Program-made: the position numbers and the translations under genes | The notes under the pieces: model-generated | What the model was told of the DNA's origin: nothing | The model's input: the letters and a program-made list of their open reading frames with translations, nothing else | The model's database searches: none | Shown here: positions 1-9,296 of the stretch, piece after piece | Layout of the letters: each line of letters opens with the position of its first letter | Numbering within the stretch: the first letter of the stretch is position 1 | Source: Streptomyces flaveolus | GTDB lineage: Bacteria > Actinomycetota > Actinomycetes > Streptomycetales > Streptomycetaceae | NCBI RefSeq assembly: GCF_000716535.1 | Contig: NZ_JNWV01000006.1 | Location: 186,001 to 250,000, forward strand | DNA: 64,000 nt | Reading direction: 5' to 3'

Positions 1-739
<739 letters not shown>

Positions 740-886
740 CGCACGCTCCCCTTCGACTGCGTGTGAGAAGTACGCCGCCGATCCTCCCACGGCGCACCGA
801 CAACGGTGCGGGGCGGGAGGGGCGGGAGGCGGCGGCATTGCTCGCGCGGGCTCCACGGCGTCCGTCCGCGCGGGGTCCTGGTCGCG

Positions 887-965
887 GTGAGTGACCGTGA
901 CCTGCGCGGTCCTCGTCGCCGTGAACGGCCATGACCTGCGCGCTCTTCATCGCCGTGAGTGACCG
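887..965. repeat. 34-bp imperfect tandem repeat upstream of polA
   Basis: Two full copies (887-920 and 921-954) and the first 11 bases of a third begin with GTGAGTGACC or GTGAACGGCC and end with a GTCGCC or ATCGCC tract. A weaker half-copy may precede them (about 867-886). The array lies in the 300-bp gap between the divergent oxidoreductase and polA, 45-150 bp upstream of the polA promoter. It has no convincing coding potential. Function unknown. Confidence 0.6.
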
Positions 966-1009
966 GGCGGCAGCTCCGCGTACCCCGGGGAACAACCGCC
1001 CGGCCCGCG

Positions 1010-1039
1010 CTGTCAGTGGCTCGTGGCAGGATCGGGGAC
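1010..1039 (+). promoter_or_regulatory. PafBC/RecA-independent DNA-damage-type promoter of polA (near match)
   Basis: CTGTCAGTG (1010-1018), an 8-bp gap, then CAGGAT (1027-1032) and 7 bp to the GTG start at 1040. The mycobacterial RecA-NDp consensus is TTGTCRGTG-N8-TAnnnT. Here the first base of each element differs (C for T). The gap is too short for an ordinary -35/-10 pair. Transcription would begin at or next to the start codon, so the mRNA would be leaderless; no Shine-Dalgarno sequence is present before 1040. The same layout occurs at uvrB and ogt in this window. Confidence 0.6.
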
Positions 1040-3766
1040 GTGGCAGAGACAGCATCGAAGCAGACCGACAAGATCCCCGGCGGCAGCCGTCCCCGGCTGA
1101 TGCTCATGGACGGGCACTCGCTGGCCTACCGCGCGTTCTTCGCGCTGCCCGCGGAGAACTTCACGACCGCGACCGGCCAGCCGACGAACGCGATCTACGG
1201 CTTCGCGTCGATGCTGGCCAACACCCTGCGTGACGAGGCCCCCACGCACTTCGCGGTGGCCTTCGACGTCTCCCGCAAGACCTGGCGCTCCGAGCGGTTC
1301 ACCGAGTACAAGGCGAACCGCTCCAAGACCCCGGACGAGTTCAAGGGTCAGGTCGAGCTGATCGGCGAGCTGCTCGACGCGATGCACGCGCACCGCTTCG
1401 CCGTCGAGGGCTACGAGGCGGACGACGTCATCGCCACCCTCGCCACCCAGGCCGAGGCCGAGGGCTTCGAGGTGCTGATCGTCACCGGTGACCGCGACTC
1501 CTTCCAGCTGGTGACCGAGAACACCACCGTCCTCTACCCGACCAAGGGCGTCTCGGAGCTGACCCGGTTCACCCCGGAGAAGGTTTTCGAGAAGTACGGA
1601 TTGACGCCCGCCCAGTACCCGGACTTCGCGGCCCTGCGCGGCGACCCGTCCGACAACCTCCCCGGCATCCCCGGCGTCGGCGAGAAGACCGCCGCGAAGT
1701 GGATCAACCAGTTCGGCTCCTTCGCCGAGCTGGTCGAGCGGGTCGAGGAGGTCAAGGGCAAGGCCGGGCAGAACCTCCGCGACCACCTGGAGTCCGTCAA
1801 GCTCAACCGCGTCCTCACCGAGCTGGAACGCGAGGTGGAGCTGCCGAAGACGGTCGCCGAGCTGGAGCGGGCCCCGTACGACCGCAAGGCCGTCGCGATG
1901 GTCCTGGACACCCTGGAGATCCGCAACCCCTCGCTGCGCGAGCGGCTCTTCGCCGTCGACCCCGGCACGGAGGAGGCCGAGGCCACCCCGATCACCACCG
2001 ACGGCGTGGAGATCGACGGCCGGATCCTGCGCACCGGCGAGCTGGCTCCCTGGCTCGCCGAGCACGGCGCCGGACCGCTGGGCGTCGTCACCGTAGACAC
2101 GTGGGCGCTGGGCGCCGGCTCGGTCGCCGAGGTCGCCCTCGCCGCGGCCGGCGGAGCGGCGGCCTGGTTCGACCCCTCCGAGCTGGACGAGGCCGACGAG
2201 AACGCCTTCGCCGCCTGGCTGGCCGACGCGGACCGCCCCAAGGTGTTCCACAACGCCAAGGGCGCCATGCGCGTCTTCGCCGAGCACGGCTGGACCGTGG
2301 AGGGCGTGACCATGGACACCGCGCTCGCCGCCTACCTGGTCAAGCCCGGCCGCCGCTCCTTCGACCTGGACGCGCTGTCGATGGAGTACCTGCACCGCGA
2401 GCTGGCCCCCGCCGCCGCGGCCGACGGCCAGCTGGCCTTCGGCGCGGACGACGGCGCCGAGGCCGAGGCCCTGATGGTCCAGGCCCGCGCCGTTCTGGAC
2501 CTCGGCACGGCCTTCGAGGGCCGCCTGGAGGAGGTGGGAGCCGCCGACCTGCTCCGCGACATGGAGCTGCCCACGTCCGCGCTGCTCGCCCGCATGGAGC
2601 GGCACGGCATCGCGGCGGACCGGCCGCACCTCGAAGCGATGGAGCAGATGTTCGCGGGCGCCGTGCAGCAGGCCGTGAAGGAGGCGCACGCGGCGGCAGG
2701 GCACGAGTTCAACCTGGGCTCGCCCAAGCAGCTCCAGGAGGTCCTCTTCGGCGAGCTGGCCCTGCCGAAGACGAAGAAGACCAAGACCGGCTACACCACG
2801 GACGCCGACGCCCTGGCCTGGCTCGCCACCCAGACCGACAACGAACTGCCCGTGATCATGCTCCGGCACCGCGAGCAGGCCAAGCTGCGGGTCACCGTCG
2901 AGGGGCTGATCAAGACCATCGCGGGCGACGGCCGCATCCACACCACCTTCAACCAGACGGTGGCCGCGACCGGGCGTCTCTCCTCCACCGACCCCAACCT
3001 CCAGAACATCCCCGTCCGCACGGACGAGGGCCGGGCGATCCGCCGGGGCTTCGTGGTCGGCGAGGGCTTCGAGTCCCTGTTGACCGCGGACTACAGCCAG
3101 ATCGAACTGCGCGTCATGGCCCACCTCTCCGAGGACGAGGGCCTGATCCAGGCGTTCACCTCCGGCGAGGACCTGCACACCACCGCCGCGTCCCAGGTGT
3201 TCGGCGTCGAGCCCGGGGCGGTCGACGCGGAGATGCGCCGCAAGATCAAGGCGATGTCGTACGGCCTCGCGTACGGCCTGTCCGCGTTCGGCCTCTCCCA
3301 GCAGCTCAACATCGAGGCGGCCGAGGCCCGAGCCCTGATGGACGCGTACTTCGAACGCTTCGGCGGGGTCAGGGACTATCTGCGCCGGGCGGTCGACGAG
3401 GCCAGGGCGACGGGCTACACGGCGACGCTCTTCGGGCGCCGCCGCTACCTCCCCGACCTCAACAGCGACAACCGCCAGCGCCGCGAGGCGGCCGAGCGCA
3501 TGGCCCTCAACGCGCCCATCCAGGGCACGGCGGCGGACATCGTGAAGATCGCCATGCTCAAGGTGGACAGCGCGCTGCGGGAAGCGGACCTCAAGTCCCG
3601 CATGCTCCTCCAGGTGCACGACGAGATCGTCCTGGAGGTCGCCCCCGGCGAGCGCGCGGCCACGGAGGAGATCGTCCGCCGCGAAATGGCGGGCGCCGTA
3701 CAGCTCAGGGCCCCGCTGGACGTCTCGGTGGGCGTGGGCCCGGACTGGGAATCGGCAGCCCACTAG
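1040..3766 (+). CDS. polA: DNA polymerase I
   Basis: DNA polymerase I (908 aa) fills repair gaps and removes Okazaki RNA primers. The N-terminal 5'-3' flap exonuclease domain (about residues 18-315) begins with L-M-L-M-D-G-H-S and carries 'GYEADDVIATLA' and 'GDPSDNLPGIPGVGEKTA'. The middle proofreading-like domain (about 330-510) keeps only 'VTVDTW', lacking the Asp/Glu pair needed for 3'-5' exonuclease, as is usual in actinobacteria. The polymerase domain has motif A DYSQIELR (about 684), motif B with K-AMSYGLAYGLSAFG, and motif C QVHDEI (about 858). The GTG at 1040 was chosen because it sits 7 bp after a -10-like element and gives the usual actinobacterial N-terminus; an upstream ATG at 959 would add 27 non-conserved residues. 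Confidence 0.97.
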   Translation: MAETASKQTDKIPGGSRPRLMLMDGHSLAYRAFFALPAENFTTATGQPTNAIYGFASMLANTLRDEAPTHFAVAFDVSRKTWRSERFTEYKANRSKTPDEFKGQVELIGELLDAMHAHRFAVEGYEADDVIATLATQAEAEGFEVLIVTGDRDSFQLVTENTTVLYPTKGVSELTRFTPEKVFEKYGLTPAQYPDFAALRGDPSDNLPGIPGVGEKTAAKWINQFGSFAELVERVEEVKGKAGQNLRDHLESVKLNRVLTELEREVELPKTVAELERAPYDRKAVAMVLDTLEIRNPSLRERLFAVDPGTEEAEATPITTDGVEIDGRILRTGELAPWLAEHGAGPLGVVTVDTWALGAGSVAEVALAAAGGAAAWFDPSELDEADENAFAAWLADADRPKVFHNAKGAMRVFAEHGWTVEGVTMDTALAAYLVKPGRRSFDLDALSMEYLHRELAPAAAADGQLAFGADDGAEAEALMVQARAVLDLGTAFEGRLEEVGAADLLRDMELPTSALLARMERHGIAADRPHLEAMEQMFAGAVQQAVKEAHAAAGHEFNLGSPKQLQEVLFGELALPKTKKTKTGYTTDADALAWLATQTDNELPVIMLRHREQAKLRVTVEGLIKTIAGDGRIHTTFNQTVAATGRLSSTDPNLQNIPVRTDEGRAIRRGFVVGEGFESLLTADYSQIELRVMAHLSEDEGLIQAFTSGEDLHTTAASQVFGVEPGAVDAEMRRKIKAMSYGLAYGLSAFGLSQQLNIEAAEARALMDAYFERFGGVRDYLRRAVDEARATGYTATLFGRRRYLPDLNSDNRQRREAAERMALNAPIQGTAADIVKIAMLKVDSALREADLKSRMLLQVHDEIVLEVAPGERAATEEIVRREMAGAVQLRAPLDVSVGVGPDWESAAH

Positions 3767-3873
3767 CCTGCGGCGCATTGGCGCGGGTGACGCCGGGGGA
3801 GGGGTGCGTGGCGGAGGCTCTGTGCCCGGGCGGAGGGGTGCTTGGGCGGAGGGGCTCTGTGCCAGGCGGAGGG

Positions 3874-4325
3874 GCGCGTGGCGGAGGGCTCTGCGACCAG
3901 GCGGAGCGGTGCGTCGGCGGAGGGTGCTCTGTGGCCGGTGGGAGGCGCCGGGCCGCGGGGAGGCGGGGGTTGCGGCCGGCCGAGCGGGGGCCGGCGCCCC
4001 CTCCGCTGCCGTTCGACGGTCCCGCGGGGCGCGTGGCGGAGGGCTCTGCGACCAGGCGGAGCGGTGCGTCGGCGGAGGGCGCTCTGTGACCGGCGGGAGG
4101 TGTCGGGCCACGCGGAGGCGGGCGTTGCGGCCGGCCAAGCCGGGGCCGGCGCCCCTCCGCTGCCGTTCCACGGTCCCGCGGGGCGCATGGCGGAGGGCTC
4201 TGCGACCAGGCGGAGCGGTGCGTCGGCGGAGGGCGCTCTGTGACCGGTGAGGCGCCGGGCCACGCGGAGGCGGGCGTTGCGGCCGGCCAAGCCGGGACCG
4301 ACGCCCCCTCCGCCGCCGCCCCCAC
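3874..4325. repeat. 155-bp intergenic tandem repeat, three copies
   Basis: Three imperfect units start at 3874, 4029 and 4183 (spacing 155 and 154 bp); the third decays after about 4325. Each begins GCGCGTGGCGGAGGGCTC or a close variant, passes through a GACCAGGCGGAGCGG block and a GCGGCCGGCC palindrome, and ends in a CTCCGCTGCCGTTC block. Degenerate fragments of the GGAGGGG motif extend back to about 3800. The array occupies most of the 937-bp gap between polA and the next gene. All frames give only low-complexity Gly/Arg/Pro peptides with no conserved start, so it appears non-coding. Confidence 0.8.
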
Positions 4326-4411
4326 GGCCCCGCTGGTCGACTTTTCGCCGCAACGGCGATCACCCCCGCGACCCAGCCCGGCGTGCCAACTCACCGCACC
4401 CCTGCCGCGCC

Positions 4412-4542
4412 ACCACCACCGGCCCACGCCTACCGCTACCGCGCCAACCCGACTGCGGCACCACCACCGCGCCACGACCACCGGCCCACGCCTACCGCTA
4501 CCGCGCCACCCCTACCGGCCCACCCCTACCGCTACCGCTCCC
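4412..4542. repeat. CCGGCCCACGCCTACCGCTACCG-type short repeat
   Basis: Three imperfect copies of a roughly 30-bp C-rich unit (CCGGCCCACGCCTACCGCTA core) lie near 4419, 4480 and 4515, between the 155-bp array and the small gene at 4704. The strand asymmetry is extreme, with almost no G on the plus strand from 4380 to 4560. The rest of 4543-4703 shows nothing recognisable. Confidence 0.5.
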
Positions 4543-4703
4543 CCAACCGCCACGCCCCGACAGCCCTACCCCGACCGTGCCACCTTCCCCCCGGCACCCA
4601 CCTCGGATCCGAACACGCAGCCGAACCCCCGGAGGGATCCGTCACAACCCGAACGGCCCCCGCCAAAACGCACCGCACCCCCCGCAGCCGCAACACTGCG
4701 GGC

Positions 4704-5114
4704 ATGGGTATACGCATGCTTCACCGCCGGACGCCCGAGGCAGCAGCCGGGGTCTGGGTGGACACCGCCTCGACGCAGGCCGTGCCCGCCGCGCCGGTGC
4801 CGGCCCTCGCGGCCGACGCAAGCACCGCCCGCATCCCGGCCGACCTGGCCACGACCGTCCGCAACGTCCCCAAGGACCTCCGGCGCAGGGTCGCCGGCCG
4901 CGCGGCCCGCACCCCCGACTGGCGTCAGTGGGCCGACCTGGCGCGCGGCTACGCCGCCCTCGTCCTCACCCTGATCCCGAGATCACGTCCCCGGCCCACG
5001 CTCACGGTCTTCGTCGCGACCGTCACCGAGCGACCGGCCGCTCCCGGCCCGCACCGACCACCCCACCGGGATCCCCAGGATCCCCGAGACCAGCGGCCGG
5101 ACGCCAGACCCTGA
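4704..5114 (+). CDS. Small hypothetical protein (136 aa)
   Basis: I do not recognise a family. The protein has a basic N-terminus (M-G-I-R-M-L-H-R-R), an Ala/Pro-rich middle, a possible amphipathic or weakly hydrophobic segment 'DLARGYAALVLTLIPR' (about 76-91), then 'LTVFVATVTERPAAPGP' and a charged Pro/Asp tail. Codon use is typical of the chromosome and it begins shortly after the minisatellites. Its last 92 bp overlap the end of the convergent DUF4184 gene, which may limit it or mean that the tail is poorly constrained. No clear RBS precedes the ATG. Confidence 0.55.
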   Translation: MGIRMLHRRTPEAAAGVWVDTASTQAVPAAPVPALAADASTARIPADLATTVRNVPKDLRRRVAGRAARTPDWRQWADLARGYAALVLTLIPRSRPRPTLTVFVATVTERPAAPGPHRPPHRDPQDPRDQRPDARP

Positions 5115-5892
5115 CCCCGACGGCGTACAGCAGCAGCCCCAGGACCAGCCCGGCGCCCACCCCGAAGCACAGGGTGGGCACCAGTTCCCACGGGCCCGCG
5201 GCCGTACCCCGCCGCTCCCACCACCGCGCCGTCCGCTGCACCGCCGCGGCCAGCGCGCAGCCGCCGATCAGCGCGAGCGACAGGCACCGGTCCCGCACGG
5301 ACAGCACCGGCACCCCCGCCGGCACCCCGTCCGGTGCCCGCCGCAGCGCGCGCACCACGAACACGGCGATCACCACCGCGCCCGCCGCCGACGAGCCGTA
5401 CTGCAGCCAGGTGAACAGCGGCATGCCCGCGGGACGGTCCCGCCCGATGGCCGGAAACAGCCGCGTGCCCCACCGGTCGTGATGCGTGAACGCGTCCCAC
5501 ACGACATGGGTGAGCGCGCCGAGCACCGCGGAGGCGTACCACCACCCCACCGCCGCGGCCCGTACACGCGCGCGGGGCGCACCGCGGCGCAGCAGGGCGG
5601 CCGGCCGGCCCTGCCGGGCCCGTGGCAGCAGCGCGAGCAACGGCTCCCGCACCAGCAGCCACAGCCCCGCCAGGGTCCAGGCGATGAGCACGTCGACCGT
5701 GACGACCCCGGTGAACGCGTGCGTGACCGCGCCGAACTCCATTCCGCCCGGCAGGACACCGGCCGCGTAGTAGGGCATGTCGGGCGCGAAGGAGCCCGCG
5801 ACGAGCACCGTCGGCACCAGGAGGCCCCGGCCGCTCCCGTCCCGGCGGATCGCGGGCAGCACGGCCGCCGCGTGGCTGAGCGTGAAGGGCAA
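5023..5892 (-). CDS. DUF4184 family integral membrane protein
   Basis: A 289-aa membrane protein starting with the family signature M-P-F-T-L-S-H-A-A-A. It includes 'APDMPYYA' (about 37) and 'THVVWDAFTHHDRWG' (about 135), an H-x-x-W-D-x-F-T-H-H histidine cluster reminiscent of the YdjM/LexA-regulated metal-dependent hydrolase fold. Four to five hydrophobic segments follow. Biochemical role unknown; the His/Asp clusters suggest metal binding (inference). The start is TTG at 5892, preceded by GGGAGG at 5-bp spacing. It converges on, and overlaps by 92 bp, the small gene to its left. Confidence 0.85.
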   Translation of the reverse strand: MPFTLSHAAAVLPAIRRDGSGRGLLVPTVLVAGSFAPDMPYYAAGVLPGGMEFGAVTHAFTGVVTVDVLIAWTLAGLWLLVREPLLALLPRARQGRPAALLRRGAPRARVRAAAVGWWYASAVLGALTHVVWDAFTHHDRWGTRLFPAIGRDRPAGMPLFTWLQYGSSAAGAVVIAVFVVRALRRAPDGVPAGVPVLSVRDRCLSLALIGGCALAAAVQRTARWWERRGTAAGPWELVPTLCFGVGAGLVLGLLLYAVGVRVWRPAAGLGDPGDPGGVVGAGRERPVAR

Positions 5893-5959
5893 CAGAGCCT
5901 CCCGGAGCGGTCGGCGGCCCGGAAGGCGGCGACGGTGATCAGGTCAGCTCAGTATGCGT

Positions 5960-6207
5960 GAGGGCCGTCCGGGCAGGTTCGGGTGACGACAGTTGGCCAA
6001 CCGGTGAAATCCGGGCGCGAACCGGTGCAGCTTCCAAGCAAGTTGTCGTAGGGTCACCTGCGGCGCTGTGCGGGCGCACGGACGTACACCCGTCGCACGG
6101 GTGGAAAGGCGGAACAGGCGCAACCACAGCACCGGGTCAACCGTCACACCAGAGCGAGGCAGACAGAAGGAGACGGACGCACGGCGTCCACGGGAGGGGT
6201 TCACTCT
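5960..6207 (+). promoter_or_regulatory. Long 5' leader of the lytic transglycosylase; possible c-di-AMP (ydaO-like) element
   Basis: The 315-bp gap 5893-6207 holds no gene. The leader contains GGTGAAATCC (6002-6011), CGCGAACCGGTG, and GTAGGGTCACCT (6049-6060), which resemble the GGUGAAUCC and GUAGGG-ACCU blocks of ydaO riboswitches. In streptomycetes these precede cell-wall hydrolase genes. However, the diagnostic CCCGACAGCUAACC-type block is not visible, so this is weak. The gene's RBS (GGGAGGGG) is at 6190-6197. Confidence 0.25.
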
Positions 6208-7971
6208 ATGGCGGCGCACATCGGCAGGCGGCTGCGCAAGGGAGCGGCGACCACCGCCGTGGCCGCGGCAGCGGTAGCGGCTCTCTCCGCGTCCCAGGCT
6301 CCGGGAGTGACCAGCGAGGACAACGGCAGACAGGCGGCGGCCGGCGCCAGCGCCCCCACCGCGGACGATCCCGCCGACGGCAACGCCACCGGCAACTCGC
6401 CGTACTACACGGACCTGCCGCCGCTGAAGAGTCCCAACCCCAGCCCCTCGTCGAGCGCCGGCACCCCGGTCTCCCGCGGGGAGGCCGAGGCGGGCATACC
6501 GGCGACGGTCCTCGACGCCTACAAGAAGGCCGAGGCGGAACTGCGCTCCGCCAAGCCCGGCTGCAACCTGCCCTGGCAACTGCTCGCCGCCATCGGCAAG
6601 GTGGAGTCGGGGCACGCCCGCGGCGGCCAGGTCGACGCCGACGGCACCACCGTGGGCCGGATCCTGGGACCGCAGCTCGACGGCAACGGCTTCGCGCTCA
6701 TCCCGGACACCGACGACGGTGCGTTCGACGGCAACAGCACCTACGACCAGGCCGTCGGCCCCATGCAGTTCATCCCGTCCACGTGGGCCTGGGCGGGCCG
6801 CGACGGCAACGGGGACGGCAAGAAGGACCCCAACAACGTCTACGACGCCGCCCTCGCCGCGGGCCACTACCTGTGCCGCAACGGCTGGGACATGTCCACC
6901 GAGAGCGGCCTGCACAGCGCGATCCTCAGCTACAACAACTCGCAGGACTACCTCAACCTGGTCCTGAACTGGCTGGAGTACTACCGCAAGGGCAGCCACT
7001 CGATCCCGGACGGCACCGGCGGCGTCCCCGAGCACCGCAGCGACGACAACTCCGGCCACACCACTTCCCCGAAGCCCTCCGCCCCGCCGAGCGACAAGCC
7101 GCACCCGAAGCCGCACAAGCCCGGCAACGGCGGGGGCGATCACAGCGGGAACGAGAACTCCGGCCCCAAGCCGACGCCTCCCGCCCCGCCGACGCCTCCC
7201 GCCCCGCCGACGCCGCCCGCGCCGCCGACGGACCCCCAGACGCCCACCGACCTGGTCGACCACCTGGTGGGTGTGGGCACCGGAAAGCTCACGGCCATGG
7301 CCGGTGACGCCTTCGCCGAGCCGGTCAGCGTCCGCGCCGAGACCAAGGTCGGCAAGTCCGTCGCCAAGGTCCGGATCCGGTTCACCATCACCGGTGACAC
7401 CGACGCCACCTTCGCCGGCGGCGAGTCCGTGGCCACGGTCGCCACCGACGCCAAGGGCATCGCGCTCGCCCCGGCGCTCCAGGCCGGCGAGAAGACCGGC
7501 GACTTCAAGGTCACCGCAGCCGTCGTGGGCCGCTCGGTCAAGGGCGTCGATTTCGCGGCGACCGTCACCGCGCGTGCCGCCGACGCCCTGGCCCGCACGA
7601 GCGACACCCCGCTGAGCTGCGCGCCGGACGGCGAGTTCGCCGACCAGGTCCAGGTGAAGGCGACCTACAAGGGCGCCGTCGCGGACAAGGTCGTGGCCAC
7701 CGCCACACTGGTCAAGTCGGCGGACGACGCGACGGAGAACGACAAGGGTCCCTACTTCAAGGACGCCGACGGCAAGGCCGTACGCACCCTCACCGGCCTC
7801 CAGACGGACGGCAAGGGCCTGCTCACGCTGCCGAAGCTGTACGCCGACGACACCACCGGCACGTTCCTGCTCCGCATCACCACCACGGGCGGCGCCACGC
7901 TCACGGTCGAACTGAAGGTCGCCGCCGCCGACTCGTCGGCGAGCCCGGACCCGAGCGCGTCCTCCTCCTGA
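6208..7971 (+). CDS. Secreted lytic transglycosylase with Ig-like C-terminal domains
   Basis: A 587-aa exported murein hydrolase. A basic N-terminus and an Ala-rich hydrophobic stretch (about 10-31) form the signal peptide. The SLT/GH23-103-like catalytic domain (about 95-265) has 'LLAAIGKVESGH' with the candidate catalytic Glu at 133, then 'QAVGPMQFIPSTW', 'DPNNVYDAALAAGHYLC' and 'AILSYNNSQDYLN'. A Pro/Lys-rich linker (about 270-345) includes four near-identical PPAPPT units encoded by an 18-bp DNA repeat at 7171-7230; it probably spans the wall. Two beta-rich Ig-like modules fill the rest and may bind wall polymer. It would cleave the MurNAc-GlcNAc bond in growing wall. A hairpin terminator follows. 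Confidence 0.88.
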   Translation: MAAHIGRRLRKGAATTAVAAAAVAALSASQAPGVTSEDNGRQAAAGASAPTADDPADGNATGNSPYYTDLPPLKSPNPSPSSSAGTPVSRGEAEAGIPATVLDAYKKAEAELRSAKPGCNLPWQLLAAIGKVESGHARGGQVDADGTTVGRILGPQLDGNGFALIPDTDDGAFDGNSTYDQAVGPMQFIPSTWAWAGRDGNGDGKKDPNNVYDAALAAGHYLCRNGWDMSTESGLHSAILSYNNSQDYLNLVLNWLEYYRKGSHSIPDGTGGVPEHRSDDNSGHTTSPKPSAPPSDKPHPKPHKPGNGGGDHSGNENSGPKPTPPAPPTPPAPPTPPAPPTDPQTPTDLVDHLVGVGTGKLTAMAGDAFAEPVSVRAETKVGKSVAKVRIRFTITGDTDATFAGGESVATVATDAKGIALAPALQAGEKTGDFKVTAAVVGRSVKGVDFAATVTARAADALARTSDTPLSCAPDGEFADQVQVKATYKGAVADKVVATATLVKSADDATENDKGPYFKDADGKAVRTLTGLQTDGKGLLTLPKLYADDTTGTFLLRITTTGGATLTVELKVAAADSSASPDPSASSS

Positions 7972-7987
7972 CGCACAGCGGCGCACA

Positions 7988-8025
7988 GGGCGCCCGACCC
8001 ACTCCGGCGGGCGGGCGCCCTTCTT
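7988..8025 (+). terminator. Hairpin terminator after the lytic transglycosylase
   Basis: GGGCGCCCG (7988-7996) pairs perfectly with CGGGCGCCC (8012-8020), followed by TTCTTC. It lies 17 bp past the stop codon. Confidence 0.75.
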
Positions 8026-8141
8026 CGTGCGGTCACCGCTGTTCTCATCTCGCCCTCCCGTTGCTACGGTGCCGGACCTGACGACCCATCAGAGTCCGGT
8101 GGGGTCCAGTCAGGCCACCGACCGCCGACGGGAGGCCCCGC

Positions 8142-8276
8142 ATGCGCGCCCTGATCGCCGCGGCGACCGGCCTCGCCCTCGCGTTCGCCCTGGCCCTCGC
8201 GATCAGCGCGCTGGGCCCGCAGTCGGGCCGGACGTCCCCCAAGCCGCTGCTGACGACGGTGCCCGCGCACCCGTAG
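8142..8276 (+). CDS. SPW_0924-type small membrane protein (44 aa)
   Basis: A 44-aa protein: M-R-A-L-I-A-A-A-T-G, one transmembrane helix (about 3-25), and a short tail 'SGRTSPKPLLTTVPAHP'. The ATG follows GGGAGG at good spacing. The pairing of this tiny conserved Streptomyces protein with a DUF3068 gene 27 bp downstream is what I recall for the SPW_0924 family; I have not verified the family name by search. Probably the first gene of a two-gene operon. Function unknown. Confidence 0.7.
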   Translation: MRALIAAATGLALAFALALAISALGPQSGRTSPKPLLTTVPAHP

Positions 8277-8303
8277 CCACGCCCGCCCGGAAGGGAGGCC
8301 GGA

Positions 8304-9296
8304 ATGCGCCGCAAGGCAAGCCTGGTCCTGCTCGCCTGCGCCGTGTTCTGCGCGGCACTGGCCCCGCTGTTGCGCTGGTACGCCTTCCCGCGCGTGGCCC
8401 GGGTCCCCGCCGGCCAGTACCAGGACATGGTCCTGGAGGCCCGGAACGCCACCCTCCTCGACTACGGCACCATGCGCGCGAAGAAGGTCCCCAAGGTCAC
8501 CATCGTGCAGACCCTCAAGGGCGACGTGGAGGCCGCGAAGAAGATCGGGAGGACGGCGGGGCGGCCGGTCGTCGTCTGGGACAGCCTGTCCTACGTCCAG
8601 GGCCCGGACGGCAAGATGGTCTCCAAGGTGCCCGAACGGTACGTCTTCGACGCCCACAGCCAAGACCCTGTGCACGCCACCGGCGAGATGGTCGACGGCG
8701 ACCCGGTGAAGCGCGAGGGCATCGAGTTCAAATGGCCCTTCCTGACACAGAAACGGGACTACGAGTACTTCGACGCGCAGACCCGCACCACCAACCCCAT
8801 CCACTACCGGGGCACCCGGACCTTCCGCGGCCTGACGGTCTACTACTTCGAGCAGACCGTCCCCTGGACCAAGGTCCCCATGCCGAAGACCATGCCCGTG
8901 CGGGGCATCACCCCGGAATCGGTCGCCAGGACCGGCACCACCCGCTGGTACACCACGGTCCGCAGATTCTGGGTCGAACCCGTCACCGGCGCACCCGTCT
9001 ACGGCGAGGAGATCCACCAGGAGGAACTGCGCGGCGGCACCCTGCTCGGCGGTCGCGCCAAGGTCACCGCGTTCGCCGGGCACGTGAAGATGCGCGAGGA
9101 CTACATCGACCACACGGTCGCCCTGGTCCGGCACAACCGCACCCTCGTCCTGGCCCTCACCTCGTACGTCCCCTGGGGCTCCCTCGGCCTCGGCCTGCTG
9201 CTCCTCGCGCTCTCCCTCTGGCTGGAGGCCCGCGCCCGCCGCCCGCGGGACCCCGCGCCCACGCCCACGGAAGAGCCCGAACCGGTCAGCGCCTGA
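8304..9296 (+). CDS. DUF3068 (PorA-like) domain membrane protein
   Basis: A 330-aa protein with an N-terminal hydrophobic segment (about 5-24), a large extracytoplasmic domain and a second transmembrane helix near the C-terminus (about 285-308), followed by a Pro/Glu tail. This is the DUF3068 arrangement, named porin PorA family in some databases after a corynebacterial relative. Streptomyces has no mycolate outer membrane, so a porin role is doubtful here. Visible landmarks are 'RYVFDAHSQDPVHATGE' and 'YRGTRTFRGLTVYYFEQTV'. The RBS GGGAGG lies 5 bp before the ATG. It overlaps the convergent hrpB by 11 bp at its 3' end. Confidence 0.85.
   Translation: MRRKASLVLLACAVFCAALAPLLRWYAFPRVARVPAGQYQDMVLEARNATLLDYGTMRAKKVPKVTIVQTLKGDVEAAKKIGRTAGRPVVVWDSLSYVQGPDGKMVSKVPERYVFDAHSQDPVHATGEMVDGDPVKREGIEFKWPFLTQKRDYEYFDAQTRTTNPIHYRGTRTFRGLTVYYFEQTVPWTKVPMPKTMPVRGITPESVARTGTTRWYTTVRRFWVEPVTGAPVYGEEIHQEELRGGTLLGGRAKVTAFAGHVKMREDYIDHTVALVRHNRTLVLALTSYVPWGSLGLGLLLLALSLWLEARARRPRDPAPTPTEEPEPVSA

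Noticed and set aside
3804..4250. Coding region within the 155-bp repeats
   Set aside because: The unit length is not a multiple of three throughout, frames give only Gly/Arg/Ala repeats, and no RBS is present.
1013..4363. 1116-codon open frame antisense to polA
   Set aside because: High GC content keeps antisense frames open; the peptide is low-complexity and polA on the other strand is certain.
5944..7986. 680-codon open frame antisense to the lytic transglycosylase
   Set aside because: Gly/Val/Arg-rich mirror of a clear secreted protein gene.
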